A stretch of DNA of 64,000 bases from Verrucomicrobiales bacterium (GCA_015075445.1 JABTUJ010000032.1:53142-117141); one strand, 5' to 3'. Numbered from the stretch's first letter, positions 17,796 through 28,940 are shown. Made by a program: numbers and translations. Notes: a model not told the origin generated them from the sequence alone.

Positions 17796-18988
17796 GGCGG
17801 TGAAGCCGCCGCGCTGGCAGCCGGCGGCGCCGGGACTTCCCGACGCGTCCCGGCCGGCTCGCGGGGATGGGCGGCGACATCCTCCACGAACTCGTCGATC
17901 AGGGCCTCCGTCACGTGCGGCATGGTGATGAGATGGCCCACGTCGCGATACGGCGCCACCTGCCACTTCCGAAACACCGCGTCGCCCGGCCGCGGAAACA
18001 CCACCGTGATGGAGTTCCGGTTCCGCCACGCCGCGATGCCACGCGCCGCAAACCGTGCCACCGCGTAGTCCGCCCGCGCCAGGCAGGTCTCGGCGCAGCG
18101 CCGGAACCCGTCCGGGCCCGCCCGGCGCAGCGCATACCAGAGCATCAGTGGACTCAGGGCATTCCGCGACCCGCTCAGGGTGGTGTCCAGAATCCCCACA
18201 TACTCGACGGAACGGGCGACGCGTTCGACGTTGCGCCGCAGGGCCAACGCCACCCCGCACGGCAGCGGCGCGCCGATCAGCTTGTGGCCGCTGATCGAAA
18301 TGCTGTGGGCCCCGTCGGCGAAGTCGAACGGCTGCGGGTCCGGCACGAAGGGCAGGATCAGCCCGCTCAGGGCGGCATCGCAGTGGATGTAATAACGCTG
18401 GATCGCCAGGTCCTCAAGGATCTCGCGGAGGCGCCTGAGATCGTCCACCGCCCCCTTCATCGTGGTGCCAATATTGGCGAACAGCAGGGGCGGCACGTCC
18501 CGATGCAGCCGCAGCGTTTCCTTGAGGTCCTGATAGTCCAGCTCCCCGTTGCGCTGGCTCTTGATCATGATGTTCCGCGCATGCAACAGGCGCAGTATCT
18601 TCGCCACGCTGTAATGCGTGTCCTCCGAGAAATACACCACGCCGTCGGGCAGAAGCTCCCGCGCCAGGTACAGCCCGTACATGTTGCCTTCCGTGCCGCC
18701 GTTGGTGACATAGCCCCAGTACTCGCCCTCCGGCGCCCGCGTCATCCGGCCAAACTCCTGCACGACTTCCCGCTCAAACTCATGGGTGTTCTGGCGGATG
18801 TACGAGCGCCCCGCAAACGGGTCACCTACGTTGTTCAGGGTGAACTCCAGAAAACGGGCAACCTCCCCAAACTCCTCCGCCTGATTGCACGGGTAGCCCA
18901 CGAAAGTCCGGCGTTCCGTCTGCAGCCGCGCATGCAGCGCGTCGAGTCGGGCACGATCGCCCTCCGGGAGTGGCCGCGTGAAGAGCAT
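17792..18988 (-). CDS. hdc: pyridoxal-phosphate-dependent histidine decarboxylase-like protein
   Basis: A 398-residue group II decarboxylase (from the ATG at 18988). Motifs: NGGTEGNMYG near residue 97 for cofactor phosphate, His125 in SEDTHYSVAK stacking on the ring, Asp204 in IHCDAALSG, and the Schiff-base Lys236 in SISGHKLIGAPLPCG. The SGHK/GAPLPCG context fits the bacterial PLP-type histidine decarboxylases that make histamine. Other specificity within the fold (for example serine or ornithine-like substrates) cannot be excluded. The C-terminal about 25 residues are Ala/Pro-rich. In-frame starts exist further upstream (19108, 19171), but 18988 gives the family's usual length. It is coupled to the ACT gene downstream and divergent from a glycosyltransferase. 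Confidence 0.75.
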   Translation of the reverse strand: MLFTRPLPEGDRARLDALHARLQTERRTFVGYPCNQAEEFGEVARFLEFTLNNVGDPFAGRSYIRQNTHEFEREVVQEFGRMTRAPEGEYWGYVTNGGTEGNMYGLYLARELLPDGVVYFSEDTHYSVAKILRLLHARNIMIKSQRNGELDYQDLKETLRLHRDVPPLLFANIGTTMKGAVDDLRRLREILEDLAIQRYYIHCDAALSGLILPFVPDPQPFDFADGAHSISISGHKLIGAPLPCGVALALRRNVERVARSVEYVGILDTTLSGSRNALSPLMLWYALRRAGPDGFRRCAETCLARADYAVARFAARGIAAWRNRNSITVVFPRPGDAVFRKWQVAPYRDVGHLITMPHVTEALIDEFVEDVAAHPREPAGTRREVPAPPAASAAASPP

Positions 18989-19217
18989 GACATTCCGGTG
19001 CGACAGACCGCGGGCGTCACCCTGCACCCGCGCCAGCTCCGCTCGCCGCAGGGTCGGCGGATCTCGTGCGGATCGGCTCCCCCGGCCCGCTCCGGGCACC
19101 GGACGCATGGTCACGCCAAGCAGCCCGTCCCTGTCAAGTCGCCACCGCACGATGGCCCCACCAATTGCCATCGCCAGGAACTCCGCAGCCCGCTAACACA
19201 CCCGCGTGCCGTTGCCC

Positions 19218-20294
19218 ATGTCGACCCCTGACTTTCTGAACCGCACCCGCACCGCGCGGCGCGTGCTCGTCATTGACCAGGGGTTCCTCGGCGACGCCCT
19301 CCACCTGCTGCCCGCGCTCTGGGAAATCCGGCGCCACTATCCGCGGGCCGCCCTCGAGGTCGTGACCACCCCCGTCGCTTGTGAATTGCTCGCCCTCGCC
19401 CGATGCGCAGACCGTCTCCGGCCCCTCGAGCTGATGCCCGAACGACGGTCCTTGCGCGAGCAGCTCCGCCTGCTGCACGCGCTGCGCCGCGAGCGTTTCG
19501 AGGTCGCCTTCAACCTCAACGCCGCCGACCGTTCGATCCTCTTGACCGGCCTCTGTGGCGCACGCTGGCGCCTCGGTCTCACAGGAGGGCGCTGGCACTT
19601 CTGGTATCGCTGGTGCATCCCCCACTGGCTGCCTGAACCCGATCCCGACCTCCCGGTCTTCGAACACCATCGTCAGGCCCTCATGGCCGCGGGCTTTGTG
19701 CTGGGCGAGCCGCGCTTCGGCCTCGAGGTCCCGCCCGACGCCCGGGATTGGGCAGCCGCGTGGGGCTCGCCCTCCACCGTCCACCTCTCGCTCAACTCCG
19801 CCAATCCGCTCAAGGAATGGCCCGTGCGTCACTACGCCCAGCTCGTCGCACAGGTGTGGGCCGCACGCCCCGCAACGGCGTTCCTGCTCTCCGGCACGCG
19901 CAGCGCCCGGGAACAGCGCCGCCTCGATGCGTTCTTCACGCTCGTGGCAGATCCGCGGGCGCGGCGGCTGCCGCCCGGGCTTTCGCTGGCGCAGCTCGCC
20001 GCCGTGCTCCAAGGCTGCCATCTGCACGTCGGCCCGGATTCCGGCGTCATTCATCTGGCCGCTGCCCTCGGCGTTCCGACCGTTTCTCTGTTTCGGCAGC
20101 GCGGGGGGTATCGGGCGTGGCTTCCCGTCGGTCCTCACCACCAGCATCTCCTCGCCCCTTGCACGTGCGTTCACGACCACGGGTCGCGATGCGCCGTCCT
20201 CGGCGAGCCGGAATGCCTCGTGCGTGTCGCGCCGGAAGCCGTCAGTGGGCAGGTGCTGCGGGCGTTGGCCTGCGGGGGCCGGCAAACCCGGTGA
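19218..20294 (+). CDS. glycosyltransferase family 9 (heptosyltransferase-like)
   Basis: A 358-residue protein from the ATG at 19218 (a GTG at 19206 is also in frame). The N-terminal Rossmann domain starts RVLVIDQGFLGDALHLLPAL, matching the ADP-heptose:LPS transferase pattern. The C-terminal sugar-nucleotide site reads HVGPDSGVIHLAAALGVPTVSLF. HLSLNSANPLKEWP fits the family's central acceptor region. It probably adds a heptose or related sugar during lipopolysaccharide core or other glycan synthesis. It is divergent from hdc and stands alone before the ribosomal operon. Confidence 0.8.
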   Translation: MSTPDFLNRTRTARRVLVIDQGFLGDALHLLPALWEIRRHYPRAALEVVTTPVACELLALARCADRLRPLELMPERRSLREQLRLLHALRRERFEVAFNLNAADRSILLTGLCGARWRLGLTGGRWHFWYRWCIPHWLPEPDPDLPVFEHHRQALMAAGFVLGEPRFGLEVPPDARDWAAAWGSPSTVHLSLNSANPLKEWPVRHYAQLVAQVWAARPATAFLLSGTRSAREQRRLDAFFTLVADPRARRLPPGLSLAQLAAVLQGCHLHVGPDSGVIHLAAALGVPTVSLFRQRGGYRAWLPVGPHHQHLLAPCTCVHDHGSRCAVLGEPECLVRVAPEAVSGQVLRALACGGRQTR

Positions 20295-20426
20295 GATCCC
20301 GCGATTTCCGGGCGTTCCGCGGGCCTCACGACCACCGGTGATTGCCTCGCATCAGCGGCGGGCGGGCCCCTGCGCAGCCGGGCGGCTGATCCGACCAAGC
20401 GTTCAACAATTATTTCCAAAAAACTG

Positions 20427-20454
20427 TTGCACCAAGCACGACGGTTGCTAACCT
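20427..20454 (+). promoter_or_regulatory. candidate promoter of the ribosomal superoperon
   Basis: TTGCAC at 20427-20432 followed after 16 bases by TAACCT at 20449-20454 is a weak sigma70-like pair, about 65 bases before rpsL and preceded by an A/T-rich stretch (20405-20425) that could act as an UP element. Assigned by eye and weakly supported. Confidence 0.3.
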
Positions 20455-20520
20455 CCCTGCCCCGTTTTGCTCCAGGGGTTCAAGTCTGCGGAGACCCGCT
20501 GGAGAAGGGATTTGACGCGA

Positions 20521-20921
20521 TGCCGACCATCAATCAACTCGTCCGAAAGGGACGCGCGAAATTGCGATACAAGAGCCAGTCGCCGGCGCTCGAAAACGCG
20601 CCGTTCCGGCGCGGAGTCTGTCTGCAGGTCATGACGCGCACGCCCAAAAAGCCCAACTCCGCCATGCGCAAGGTGGCGAAGGTGCGGCTGACGAACGGAT
20701 TCGAGGTCATCGCCTACATCCCTGATGAAGGACACAATCTGCAGGAACACTCGATCGTGCTCGTGCGGGGCGGCCGCGTGAAGGACCTCCCCGGGGTGCG
20801 CTACCACATCGTGCGGGGCACCCTGGATGCCGCCGGCGTCGAGAAACGCCGCGTCAGTCGATCGAAGTACGGCGTCAAGCGCCCGAAAGCTGCCAAGCCC
20901 GGAGCCGCCGCCGCCAAGTAA
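20521..20921 (+). CDS. rpsL: 30S ribosomal protein S12
   Basis: 133 residues, starting MPTINQLVRKGRAK as in most bacteria. The decoding-centre loop TRTPKKPNSAMRKVAKVRLTN and PGVRYHIVRGTLD are intact. The Lys residues where streptomycin resistance usually maps (in TPKKPNS) are wild type. The tail adds an Ala/Lys-rich stretch. First gene of the str-type block, nine bases before rpsG. Confidence 0.97.
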
Positions 20922-20930
20922 CTCTCGCGT

Positions 20931-21404
20931 ATGTCTCGTCGTCGTCGCGCCTTCAAACGTCCCGTCAGCCCGGACCCGAAATTCAACTCGGGGCTCGTCT
21001 CGCGCCTGGTCAGCATGGTGATGAAATGCGGCAAGCGCAGCACCGCTCAGCGCATCGTCTACGGCGCCTTCGACGAGATCGCCACCAAGAACCCCGCCAG
21101 CAGCCCGCTCGATGTCCTGCAGCGGGCCGTCGACAACGCCAAACCCCGCCTCGAAGTCAAGCCGCGCCGCGTCGGCGGCGCCACCTACCAGGTCCCCCTC
21201 GAGGTGCCTTCCGATCGCCAGGTCTCCCTCGCCATGCGCTGGATCGTGAAGTTCGCCGACGCCCGTAAAGGCCAGCCCATGAAACAGGCCCTGGCCGCCG
21301 AGATCCTCGATGCCTACCAGGGCCAGGGCAACGCCATCCGCAAGCGCGATGACGTCCATAAGATGGCTCAAGCCAACAAGGCCTTCGCCCACTTCCGCTG
21401 GTAG
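20931..21404 (+). CDS. rpsG: 30S ribosomal protein S7
   Basis: 157 residues beginning MSRRRRAFKRPV. It carries the family signature SRLVSMVMKCGKRSTAQRIVYGA, KPRLEVKPRRVGGATYQVP and the C-terminal DVHKMAQANKAFAHFRW. Primary 16S-binding protein of the small-subunit head. Followed by a strong hairpin before fusA, so downstream expression may be partly attenuated. Confidence 0.97.
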   Translation: MSRRRRAFKRPVSPDPKFNSGLVSRLVSMVMKCGKRSTAQRIVYGAFDEIATKNPASSPLDVLQRAVDNAKPRLEVKPRRVGGATYQVPLEVPSDRQVSLAMRWIVKFADARKGQPMKQALAAEILDAYQGQGNAIRKRDDVHKMAQANKAFAHFRW

Positions 21405-21423
21405 CCACCCAACCCGTATACGC

Positions 21424-21456
21424 GCCCCGAGGGCCACGGTCGGTCGGGGCCTTTTT
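21424..21456 (+). terminator. intrinsic terminator/attenuator between rpsG and fusA
   Basis: GCCCCGA at 21424-21430 pairs with TCGGGGC at 21444-21450 and is followed immediately by CTTTTTATT. It sits 20 bases upstream of the fusA ATG, inside what is normally one transcript. Confidence 0.7.
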
Positions 21457-21475
21457 ATTCTCTCCCCCGGTTTTC

Positions 21476-23679
<2,204 letters not shown>

Positions 23680-23701
23680 AGATAGACAACTCGTTCTTTG
23701 T

Positions 23702-24010
23702 ATGGCAGGACAACGCATTCGCATTCGCCTTAAGGCGTACGACCACCGGGTGATCGACCAGTCGGTGCGCGAGATTGTGGAAACCGTGAAGCGCACCGGC
23801 GCCATGGTGGCGGGTCCGATTCCGCTGCCGACCCGGGTCGAACGCTACACGGTGCACCGCTCGCCCCACGCGGACAAGAAGTCCATGGAGACATTCGAAC
23901 AACGGACGCACAAGCGATTGCTCGATATTTTGGAACCGACGGCGAAAACCGTGGACGAGCTCAAAAAGCTCAACCTGCCCGCCGGCGTGGATATCACGAT
24001 CAAGATCTAG
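23702..24010 (+). CDS. rpsJ: 30S ribosomal protein S10
   Basis: 102 residues, MAGQRIRIRLKAYDHRVIDQSV, with the long-loop region PIPLPTRVERYTVHRSPHADKKS and the C-terminal LPAGVDITIKI. Starts the S10 block directly after fusA; tufA, which often lies between them, is absent. Confidence 0.97.
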   Translation: MAGQRIRIRLKAYDHRVIDQSVREIVETVKRTGAMVAGPIPLPTRVERYTVHRSPHADKKSMETFEQRTHKRLLDILEPTAKTVDELKKLNLPAGVDITIKI

Positions 24011-24012
24011 TT

Positions 24013-24801
24013 ATGATTGGGTTGCTCGGAAAGAAACTGGGCCAGACACGCGTCTACGACGAGGACGGCGTGCTCGTCCCGGTGACCGTGGTGCTCGCCG
24101 GCCCGAACCGCGTGCTGCAGGTCAAATCCCGCGAGGGCAAGGACCGCTATAGCGCCGTCCAGTTGGGCTTCGGACCCCAGAAGGACTCCCGCCTCTCCAA
24201 GGCCAAACTCGGCCACCTCGCCCACTGCGGCGTCGACGTCAAACGCGCCAAGGACGAAGAACCTGTCGTGCTCTCCGGCGTCCAGCGCATCCGCGAGTTC
24301 CGCGACTTCTCCCTGGCCGTGAAACCCGGGGATCTCCTGGGGCCGGACATCTTCCAGGTCGGTGACTTCGTGGACGCCATCGGCGTCACCAAGGGCCGCG
24401 GCTTCGAGGGCGTCGTCGCCCGCCACGGCTTTCGCGGCGGCGACTCCACGCACGGCGCCAAAGGCTGGCACCGGCGTTCGGGCGCCATCGGCCAACGCCT
24501 CTTCCCCGGCACCGTCATGCGCGGCATGCGGATGCCCGGTCACCTGGGCCAGGTCCGCCGCACCACCCAGAATCTTGAGGTCGTCCGCGTCCTGCCTGAC
24601 GATCAGTTGATCCTCGTCAAGGGCGCCATCCCGGGCGCCAACGGCGACTACGTCGTCCTGCGCGAGTCCAAGAAGATCCCCAAGACCCTGGCCGAAGCCC
24701 GCCGGGTGAAGCGCGCCGAGGAAAAGGCCAAGGCGGAGGCCGACCGCAAAGCCGCCGAAGCCAAGGCCGCCGCCGCCCGGCCGGCCAAGGCCAAGAAATA
24801 G
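24013..24801 (+). CDS. rplC: 50S ribosomal protein L3
   Basis: 262 residues, somewhat longer than usual because of a Lys/Ala-rich coiled C-terminal extension after about residue 225. The core has MIGLLGKKLGQTRVYDEDG, the peptidyl-transferase loop FRGGDSTHGAKGWHRRSGAIGQ and MPGHLGQVRRTTQNL. Starts two bases after rpsJ. Confidence 0.96.
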   Translation: MIGLLGKKLGQTRVYDEDGVLVPVTVVLAGPNRVLQVKSREGKDRYSAVQLGFGPQKDSRLSKAKLGHLAHCGVDVKRAKDEEPVVLSGVQRIREFRDFSLAVKPGDLLGPDIFQVGDFVDAIGVTKGRGFEGVVARHGFRGGDSTHGAKGWHRRSGAIGQRLFPGTVMRGMRMPGHLGQVRRTTQNLEVVRVLPDDQLILVKGAIPGANGDYVVLRESKKIPKTLAEARRVKRAEEKAKAEADRKAAEAKAAAARPAKAKK

Positions 24802-24810
24802 CGACCGAGC

Positions 24811-25440
24811 ATGGCGATGAAAATCACCGTCAAGGACAGCAAAGGCAACGCCACCGCCGAAGTCGAAGTCGGCTTCGCCGTCATCGAGGACGGCAAAGGC
24901 ACGCAGGCGGTGCACGACACCGTGGTGGCGTACCTCGCCAACCAGCGCACCGGGACCGCCTGCACCAAGACCGCCGGCGAAGTCGCCGGCACCAACCGCA
25001 AGCCCTGGCGCCAAAAAGGCACCGGCCGCGCACGCGCCGGCTCCTTCCAATCTCCCCTCTGGCGCGGCGGCGGCGTGGTCTTCGGTCCCCGCCCCCGCGA
25101 TTTCGGCCGGAAAGTCAACGTCAAGACCCGCCAGCTCGCCCTCCGCCGGGCCCTGTCCGAACGCCTGCGCGCAGGCGACGTCGTGGTGGTGGAGGAACTC
25201 CCGCTGACCGCGCCCAAGACCAAGGAATTGGTCGGAGTCCTGGCCGGACTCGACCTGACCGGTCGGACCGTGCTCCTCTGTGGCGCCGCCGATCAGCGCC
25301 AGCTCCAGCTCGCCTCCCGGAACCTCCCCGAGGTCGCCTTCACCACCGGCGAGGCGCTCAATACTTACCAGGTGCTGCGCTACGACAAACTGCTCTTCAC
25401 GCGGCCGGCGTTTGCCAAAGTCGAGGAGCGCCTGAAATAG
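24811..25440 (+). CDS. rplD: 50S ribosomal protein L4
   Basis: 209 residues. The exit-tunnel loop KPWRQKGTGRARAGSFQSPLW is intact, as is RALSERLRAGDVVVVEEL. L4 lines the peptide tunnel and in some bacteria represses its own S10 operon; no leader structure for that was identified here. Confidence 0.95.
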   Translation: MAMKITVKDSKGNATAEVEVGFAVIEDGKGTQAVHDTVVAYLANQRTGTACTKTAGEVAGTNRKPWRQKGTGRARAGSFQSPLWRGGGVVFGPRPRDFGRKVNVKTRQLALRRALSERLRAGDVVVVEELPLTAPKTKELVGVLAGLDLTGRTVLLCGAADQRQLQLASRNLPEVAFTTGEALNTYQVLRYDKLLFTRPAFAKVEERLK

Positions 25441-25444
25441 TGCC

Positions 25445-25726
25445 ATGAATTCCTTCGAGATCATCAAGTCCGCCCGCCTCACCGAGAAGGGCAGCATCCA
25501 GGCGGACAAGCACAACCAGTACACGGTCGTGGCCGACCGCCGCGCCACCAAGCCCCAGATCAAGCGGGCCGTCGAGGAGCTCTTCAAAGTGAAGGTGACC
25601 GGCCTCAGCACCATGCACGTGCGCGGCAAGCTCCGCCGCCAGCGCACCCATCAGGCCGGCCAGGCCCCGAGTTGGAAGAAGGCCATCGTGACGCTGAAGA
25701 AGGGCGACAAGATCGTGCTGACCTAA
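25445..25726 (+). CDS. rplW: 50S ribosomal protein L23
   Basis: 93 residues, with EIIKSARLTEKGSIQADKHNQYT, VDxR-type RRATKPQIKRAVEELFKVKV and the RGKLRRQRTHQAGQAPSWKKA loop. Binds the tunnel exit and docks trigger factor and SRP. Four bases after rplD. Confidence 0.95.
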   Translation: MNSFEIIKSARLTEKGSIQADKHNQYTVVADRRATKPQIKRAVEELFKVKVTGLSTMHVRGKLRRQRTHQAGQAPSWKKAIVTLKKGDKIVLT

Positions 25727-25737
25727 CCCGACCCGCT

Positions 25738-26592
25738 ATGCCAGTCAAAACCTTCCGCCCCCTCACGCCGTCCACGCGGTATATCACCGTCCAGGACTAT
25801 CGCGGCGTGACCAAGAAACGCCCGGAGCCCGGGCTCGTCACCATCCGCAAGAAGACCGGCGGCCGCAATCACTACGGCCGGATTACCGCCCGGGGCATCG
25901 GCGGCGGCCACAAGCAGAAGATCCGCACAGTCGATTTCCGGCGTAACAAACACGGCGTCGAGGCGAAGGTCATCGCCCTCGAGTACGATCCCTGCCGCAG
26001 CGCCCGCTTGGCTTTGCTGGAGTATGCCGACGGCGAACGCCGTTATATCCTCGCCCCGAACGGGCTCCAAGTCGGCGCCCGCCTCACCAGCGGCCCCCAG
26101 GTTCCTGCCGAGTTGGGGAACGCCCTGCCGCTCAGCGCCGTGCCCGTGGGCCTGCCCATCCACAATATCGAGTTGGTCCCCGGCCGCGGCGGACAGATGG
26201 TGCGCAGCGCCGGCGGCGCCGCCACCCTGATGTCGCGCGACGAAGGCTACGCGCTCATCCGCCTGCCCTCGGGCGAGATCCGCAAGGTCAAGGAAATCTG
26301 CTACGCCACCATCGGCCAGGTCGGCAACCTCGAATGGGAAAACGTGGTGCTCGGCAAAGCCGGCCGCTCGCGGCACCGCGGCAAACGCCCCATCAACCGC
26401 GGCGTCGTGCGCAACCCCGTCGACCACCCGAACGGCGGGGGCGCCGGCAAATCCAAGTCCGGCGGCGGCTGGCAGCAGCCCACTTCCCCGTGGGGCCTGC
26501 TGGCCAAGGGCTACCGGACGCGGCCAAAGAAGAAGCAGTCCAACCGTTTTATCGTGGTGCGGCGCGATGGCCGGCCAATGAAGCTCAAATAA
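25738..26592 (+). CDS. rplB: 50S ribosomal protein L2
   Basis: 284 residues from the ATG at 25738. Shows GRNHYGRITARGIGGGHKQKIR, the KAGRSRHRGKRPINRGVVRNPVDHP region with the conserved functional His, and C-terminal KSNRFIVVRRDGRP. Required for subunit joining and peptidyl transfer. An upstream in-frame start would overlap rplW and is rejected. Confidence 0.97.
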   Translation: MPVKTFRPLTPSTRYITVQDYRGVTKKRPEPGLVTIRKKTGGRNHYGRITARGIGGGHKQKIRTVDFRRNKHGVEAKVIALEYDPCRSARLALLEYADGERRYILAPNGLQVGARLTSGPQVPAELGNALPLSAVPVGLPIHNIELVPGRGGQMVRSAGGAATLMSRDEGYALIRLPSGEIRKVKEICYATIGQVGNLEWENVVLGKAGRSRHRGKRPINRGVVRNPVDHPNGGGAGKSKSGGGWQQPTSPWGLLAKGYRTRPKKKQSNRFIVVRRDGRPMKLK

Positions 26593-26595
26593 GTT

Positions 26596-26877
26596 ATGGG
26601 TCGTTCCGTCAAAAAGGGTCCCTTCGTGGACCACCACCTCCTGGACAAGGTCGTCAAGGCGAAGGAGGCGAAGTCCAAGGCGCCCATCCGCACCTGGTCG
26701 CGGCGCTCGGTCATCACGCCGGATTTCGTCGGGCTGACCTTCAACGTCCACAACGGGAAGGTCTTCCTGCCTGTGTTCGTGACCGAAAACATGGTGGGAC
26801 ACCGCCTCGGCGAGTTCTCGCTGACCCGCGTGTTCAAGAAACACGGCGCTCACACCGCCAAGGCCGAAGCCAAGTAA
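26596..26877 (+). CDS. rpsS: 30S ribosomal protein S19
   Basis: 93 residues, MGRSVKKGPFVDHHLLDKV, TWSRRSVITPDFVGLTFNVHNGK and GHRLGEFSLTRVFKKHGAH. Head protein paired with S13. Three bases after rplB. Confidence 0.97.
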   Translation: MGRSVKKGPFVDHHLLDKVVKAKEAKSKAPIRTWSRRSVITPDFVGLTFNVHNGKVFLPVFVTENMVGHRLGEFSLTRVFKKHGAHTAKAEAK

Positions 26878-26890
26878 GCCCCCCGCGCGT

Positions 26891-27223
26891 ATGGAAGTCC
26901 GAGCCATCAACAAGAACCTGGCGATGTCGCCCCAAAAGGCCCGCGAGGTCGTCCGCCAGATCCAGGGCCTGCCCGCCGAGCAAGCCGTTGCCATCCTGGG
27001 CATGGTCCCGCGAAAGTCGGCCCGGCTGGTCGCCAAGACCCTGAAGTCCGCGATCGCCAACGCCGAGAACAACAAGAGCCTCAAAGCCGACCGGCTCCGG
27101 GTCAAGGAGGCCGTCGCCGGACGCGCCACCCTCTTGAAGCGCTTTACCCCGAAGGCGCGTGGCTCCGCCGGACCCGTCATCAAGCGCCGCTCGCACATCC
27201 GCATCGTTTTGTCCGACGAGTAA
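26891..27223 (+). CDS. rplV: 50S ribosomal protein L22
   Basis: 110 residues, MEVRAINKNLAMSPQKAREVVRQI, with the tunnel hairpin near the C-terminus (FTPKARGSAGPVIKRRSHIRIVL). Normal length and order in the S10 block. Confidence 0.95.
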   Translation: MEVRAINKNLAMSPQKAREVVRQIQGLPAEQAVAILGMVPRKSARLVAKTLKSAIANAENNKSLKADRLRVKEAVAGRATLLKRFTPKARGSAGPVIKRRSHIRIVLSDE

Positions 27224-27227
27224 ACCT

Positions 27228-27962
27228 ATGGGTCAGAAGACAAATCCAATCGGCCTGCGCACCGCCGTCACCCACGAGTGGCGCTCCAAGTGGTTCGCTC
27301 CCAAAAAGGAGTTCGGCGGGCTGCTCGCGGAGGACCAGATGATCCGCCGCCTGCTCAAGCGCAAGCTCGATGCCGCCGCCGTGCCGCGCATCCAGATCGA
27401 ACGCGCTGCCAACCGCTGTCGCATCACGATCTTCACCGCGCGCCCCGGCGTCGTCATCGGCCGCAAGGGCGCCGAGATCGACAAGCTCAAGGAGGACCTC
27501 GGCAAGCTCACCGGCAAGGAAGTCTACGTGGACATCCAGGAGGTCAAAAAGCCGGAGATGGACGCCCAGCTCGTCGCCGAGAACGTTGCCCTCCAGCTCG
27601 AGCGCCGCATCTCCTTCCGTCGCGCCATGAAGAAGGCCGTCCAAACCGCCATGGACTTCGGCGCCGAAGGTATCAAGATCCGCTGCGCCGGCCGCCTGGG
27701 CGGCGCCGAAATCGCCCGGGTCGAGTCCTACCACGAGGGACGCGTGCCGCTGCACACCCTGCGCGCCAACATCGACTACGGCTTTGCCGAGGCGAACACC
27801 ATGTACGGCAAGCTCGGCGTGAAGTGCTGGGTCTGCCGCGGCGAGGACAAGCCGGAGAAGGCCGCCGCCGCCCGCGCTGCAACCACGGCCACGCCGGCCC
27901 CTGCAGCCGCGTCGGTCCCCGCCCCCGTACCGCCGGTCACGCCCGCGGTGCCGCAACCTTAA
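27228..27962 (+). CDS. rpsC: 30S ribosomal protein S3 with Ala/Pro tail
   Basis: 244 residues. N-terminal MGQKTNPIGLRTAVTHEWRS, KH domain with GVVIGRKGAEIDKLKEDL, and the C-terminal domain IRCAGRLGGAEIARVESYHEGRVPLHTLRANIDYGFAEA. The last about 35 residues after GEDKPEK are low-complexity Ala/Pro/Thr. S3 forms the mRNA entry channel. Start at 27228, four bases after rplV. Confidence 0.96.
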   Translation: MGQKTNPIGLRTAVTHEWRSKWFAPKKEFGGLLAEDQMIRRLLKRKLDAAAVPRIQIERAANRCRITIFTARPGVVIGRKGAEIDKLKEDLGKLTGKEVYVDIQEVKKPEMDAQLVAENVALQLERRISFRRAMKKAVQTAMDFGAEGIKIRCAGRLGGAEIARVESYHEGRVPLHTLRANIDYGFAEANTMYGKLGVKCWVCRGEDKPEKAAAARAATTATPAPAAASVPAPVPPVTPAVPQP

Positions 27963-27980
27963 CGAGGAGAAAGGATCGCC

Positions 27981-28400
27981 ATGGCCATGATGCCCGCCCG
28001 GGTGAAGTACCGCAAACAGCAGCGCGGGAACCGCTCCGGTATCGCCAGCCGCTGCAACACCGTTGCCTTCGGTGACTTCGGCCTGCAGGCCCTCGAGCGC
28101 TGCTGGCTGGACAACCGCCAGATCGAGGCGGCCCGTATCGCCATCAGCCGTTACATGAAACGCCGCGGAAAGATGTGGATCCGCGTGTTTCCCGACAAGC
28201 CGTACACCAAGAAACCCCTTGAGGTCCGCATGGGCACCGGCAAGGGCGGCGTGGAGGGCTGGGTGGCCGTGGTGCGGCCCGCCACCATCCTCTTTGAGGT
28301 GGCCGGGATTCCCGAGGAGATGGCCCGGGAATCGATGCGGCTGGCCGCCACCAAGCTGATGATCCGCACCAAGTTCATTTCCCGGCGCCACGCCGGATAA
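27981..28400 (+). CDS. rplP: 50S ribosomal protein L16
   Basis: 139 residues. PARVKYRKQQRGNRSG, WIRVFPDKPYTKKPLEVRMGTGKGG and EVAGIPEEMARESMRLAATKL match the family. A strong site GAGGAGAAAGG precedes the start; ATGs at 27981 and 27987 are both possible. Sits by the A-site tRNA. Confidence 0.96.
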   Translation: MAMMPARVKYRKQQRGNRSGIASRCNTVAFGDFGLQALERCWLDNRQIEAARIAISRYMKRRGKMWIRVFPDKPYTKKPLEVRMGTGKGGVEGWVAVVRPATILFEVAGIPEEMARESMRLAATKLMIRTKFISRRHAG

Positions 28401-28416
28401 CAGGCGAGTCTCCCCG

Positions 28417-28614
28417 ATGAAGATGTCCGATTTGAAAGACAAGACGGCGGTCGAGTTGGCCTCGCTCAGCCGCGATCTGCGCCAGGAACTGTTCAACCTG
28501 CACCTCCAGAAGGCGAGCAGCCAGCTCGAGAAACCGGCCCGCCTCCGCACCCTGCGCCGGGACATCGCCCGCGTCGAAACCGCCCTGTCTGCGCTCCGTC
28601 ACCAGGCCGCCTGA
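28417..28614 (+). CDS. rpmC: 50S ribosomal protein L29
   Basis: 65 residues, two-helix protein MKMSDLKDKTAVELASLSRDLRQELFNL ... LRRDIARVETAL. Size and position between L16 and S17 are standard. Contacts the tunnel exit beside L23. Confidence 0.93.
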   Translation: MKMSDLKDKTAVELASLSRDLRQELFNLHLQKASSQLEKPARLRTLRRDIARVETALSALRHQAA

Positions 28615-28631
28615 GCTCCTCCCCTCCCCCT

Positions 28632-28931
28632 ATGTCCGAAACGCCACAACGCCAGAACCGACGCAAAGCGCGCACGGGCGAGGTGCTGTCCAACAAGATG
28701 GCCAAAACCATCGTGGTCCAGGTCCAGCGCCGCTTCCGCCATCCCCGCTACAAGAAAGTGGTCACCCAGTACAAGAAGTTCTACGCGCACGACGAGAAGG
28801 GGGAAGCCCGGACCGGTGACCGCGTTCTCATCCAGGAGACGCGCCCCCTGTCCAAGCTCAAACGTTGGCGTCTGGTGGAGATCCTGAATCGCGCCGCGGG
28901 CGAGGCTGCCGCGCCGGCCGCGCCAGCCTGA
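28632..28931 (+). CDS. rpsQ: 30S ribosomal protein S17
   Basis: 99 residues with an OB-fold core: GEVLSNKMAKTIVVQVQRRFRHPRYKKVV, YAHDEKGEARTGDRVLIQETRPLSKLKRW. A short Ala-rich C-terminal tail is extra. Confidence 0.95.
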   Translation: MSETPQRQNRRKARTGEVLSNKMAKTIVVQVQRRFRHPRYKKVVTQYKKFYAHDEKGEARTGDRVLIQETRPLSKLKRWRLVEILNRAAGEAAAPAAPA

Positions 28932-28940
28932 ACCTGACCT

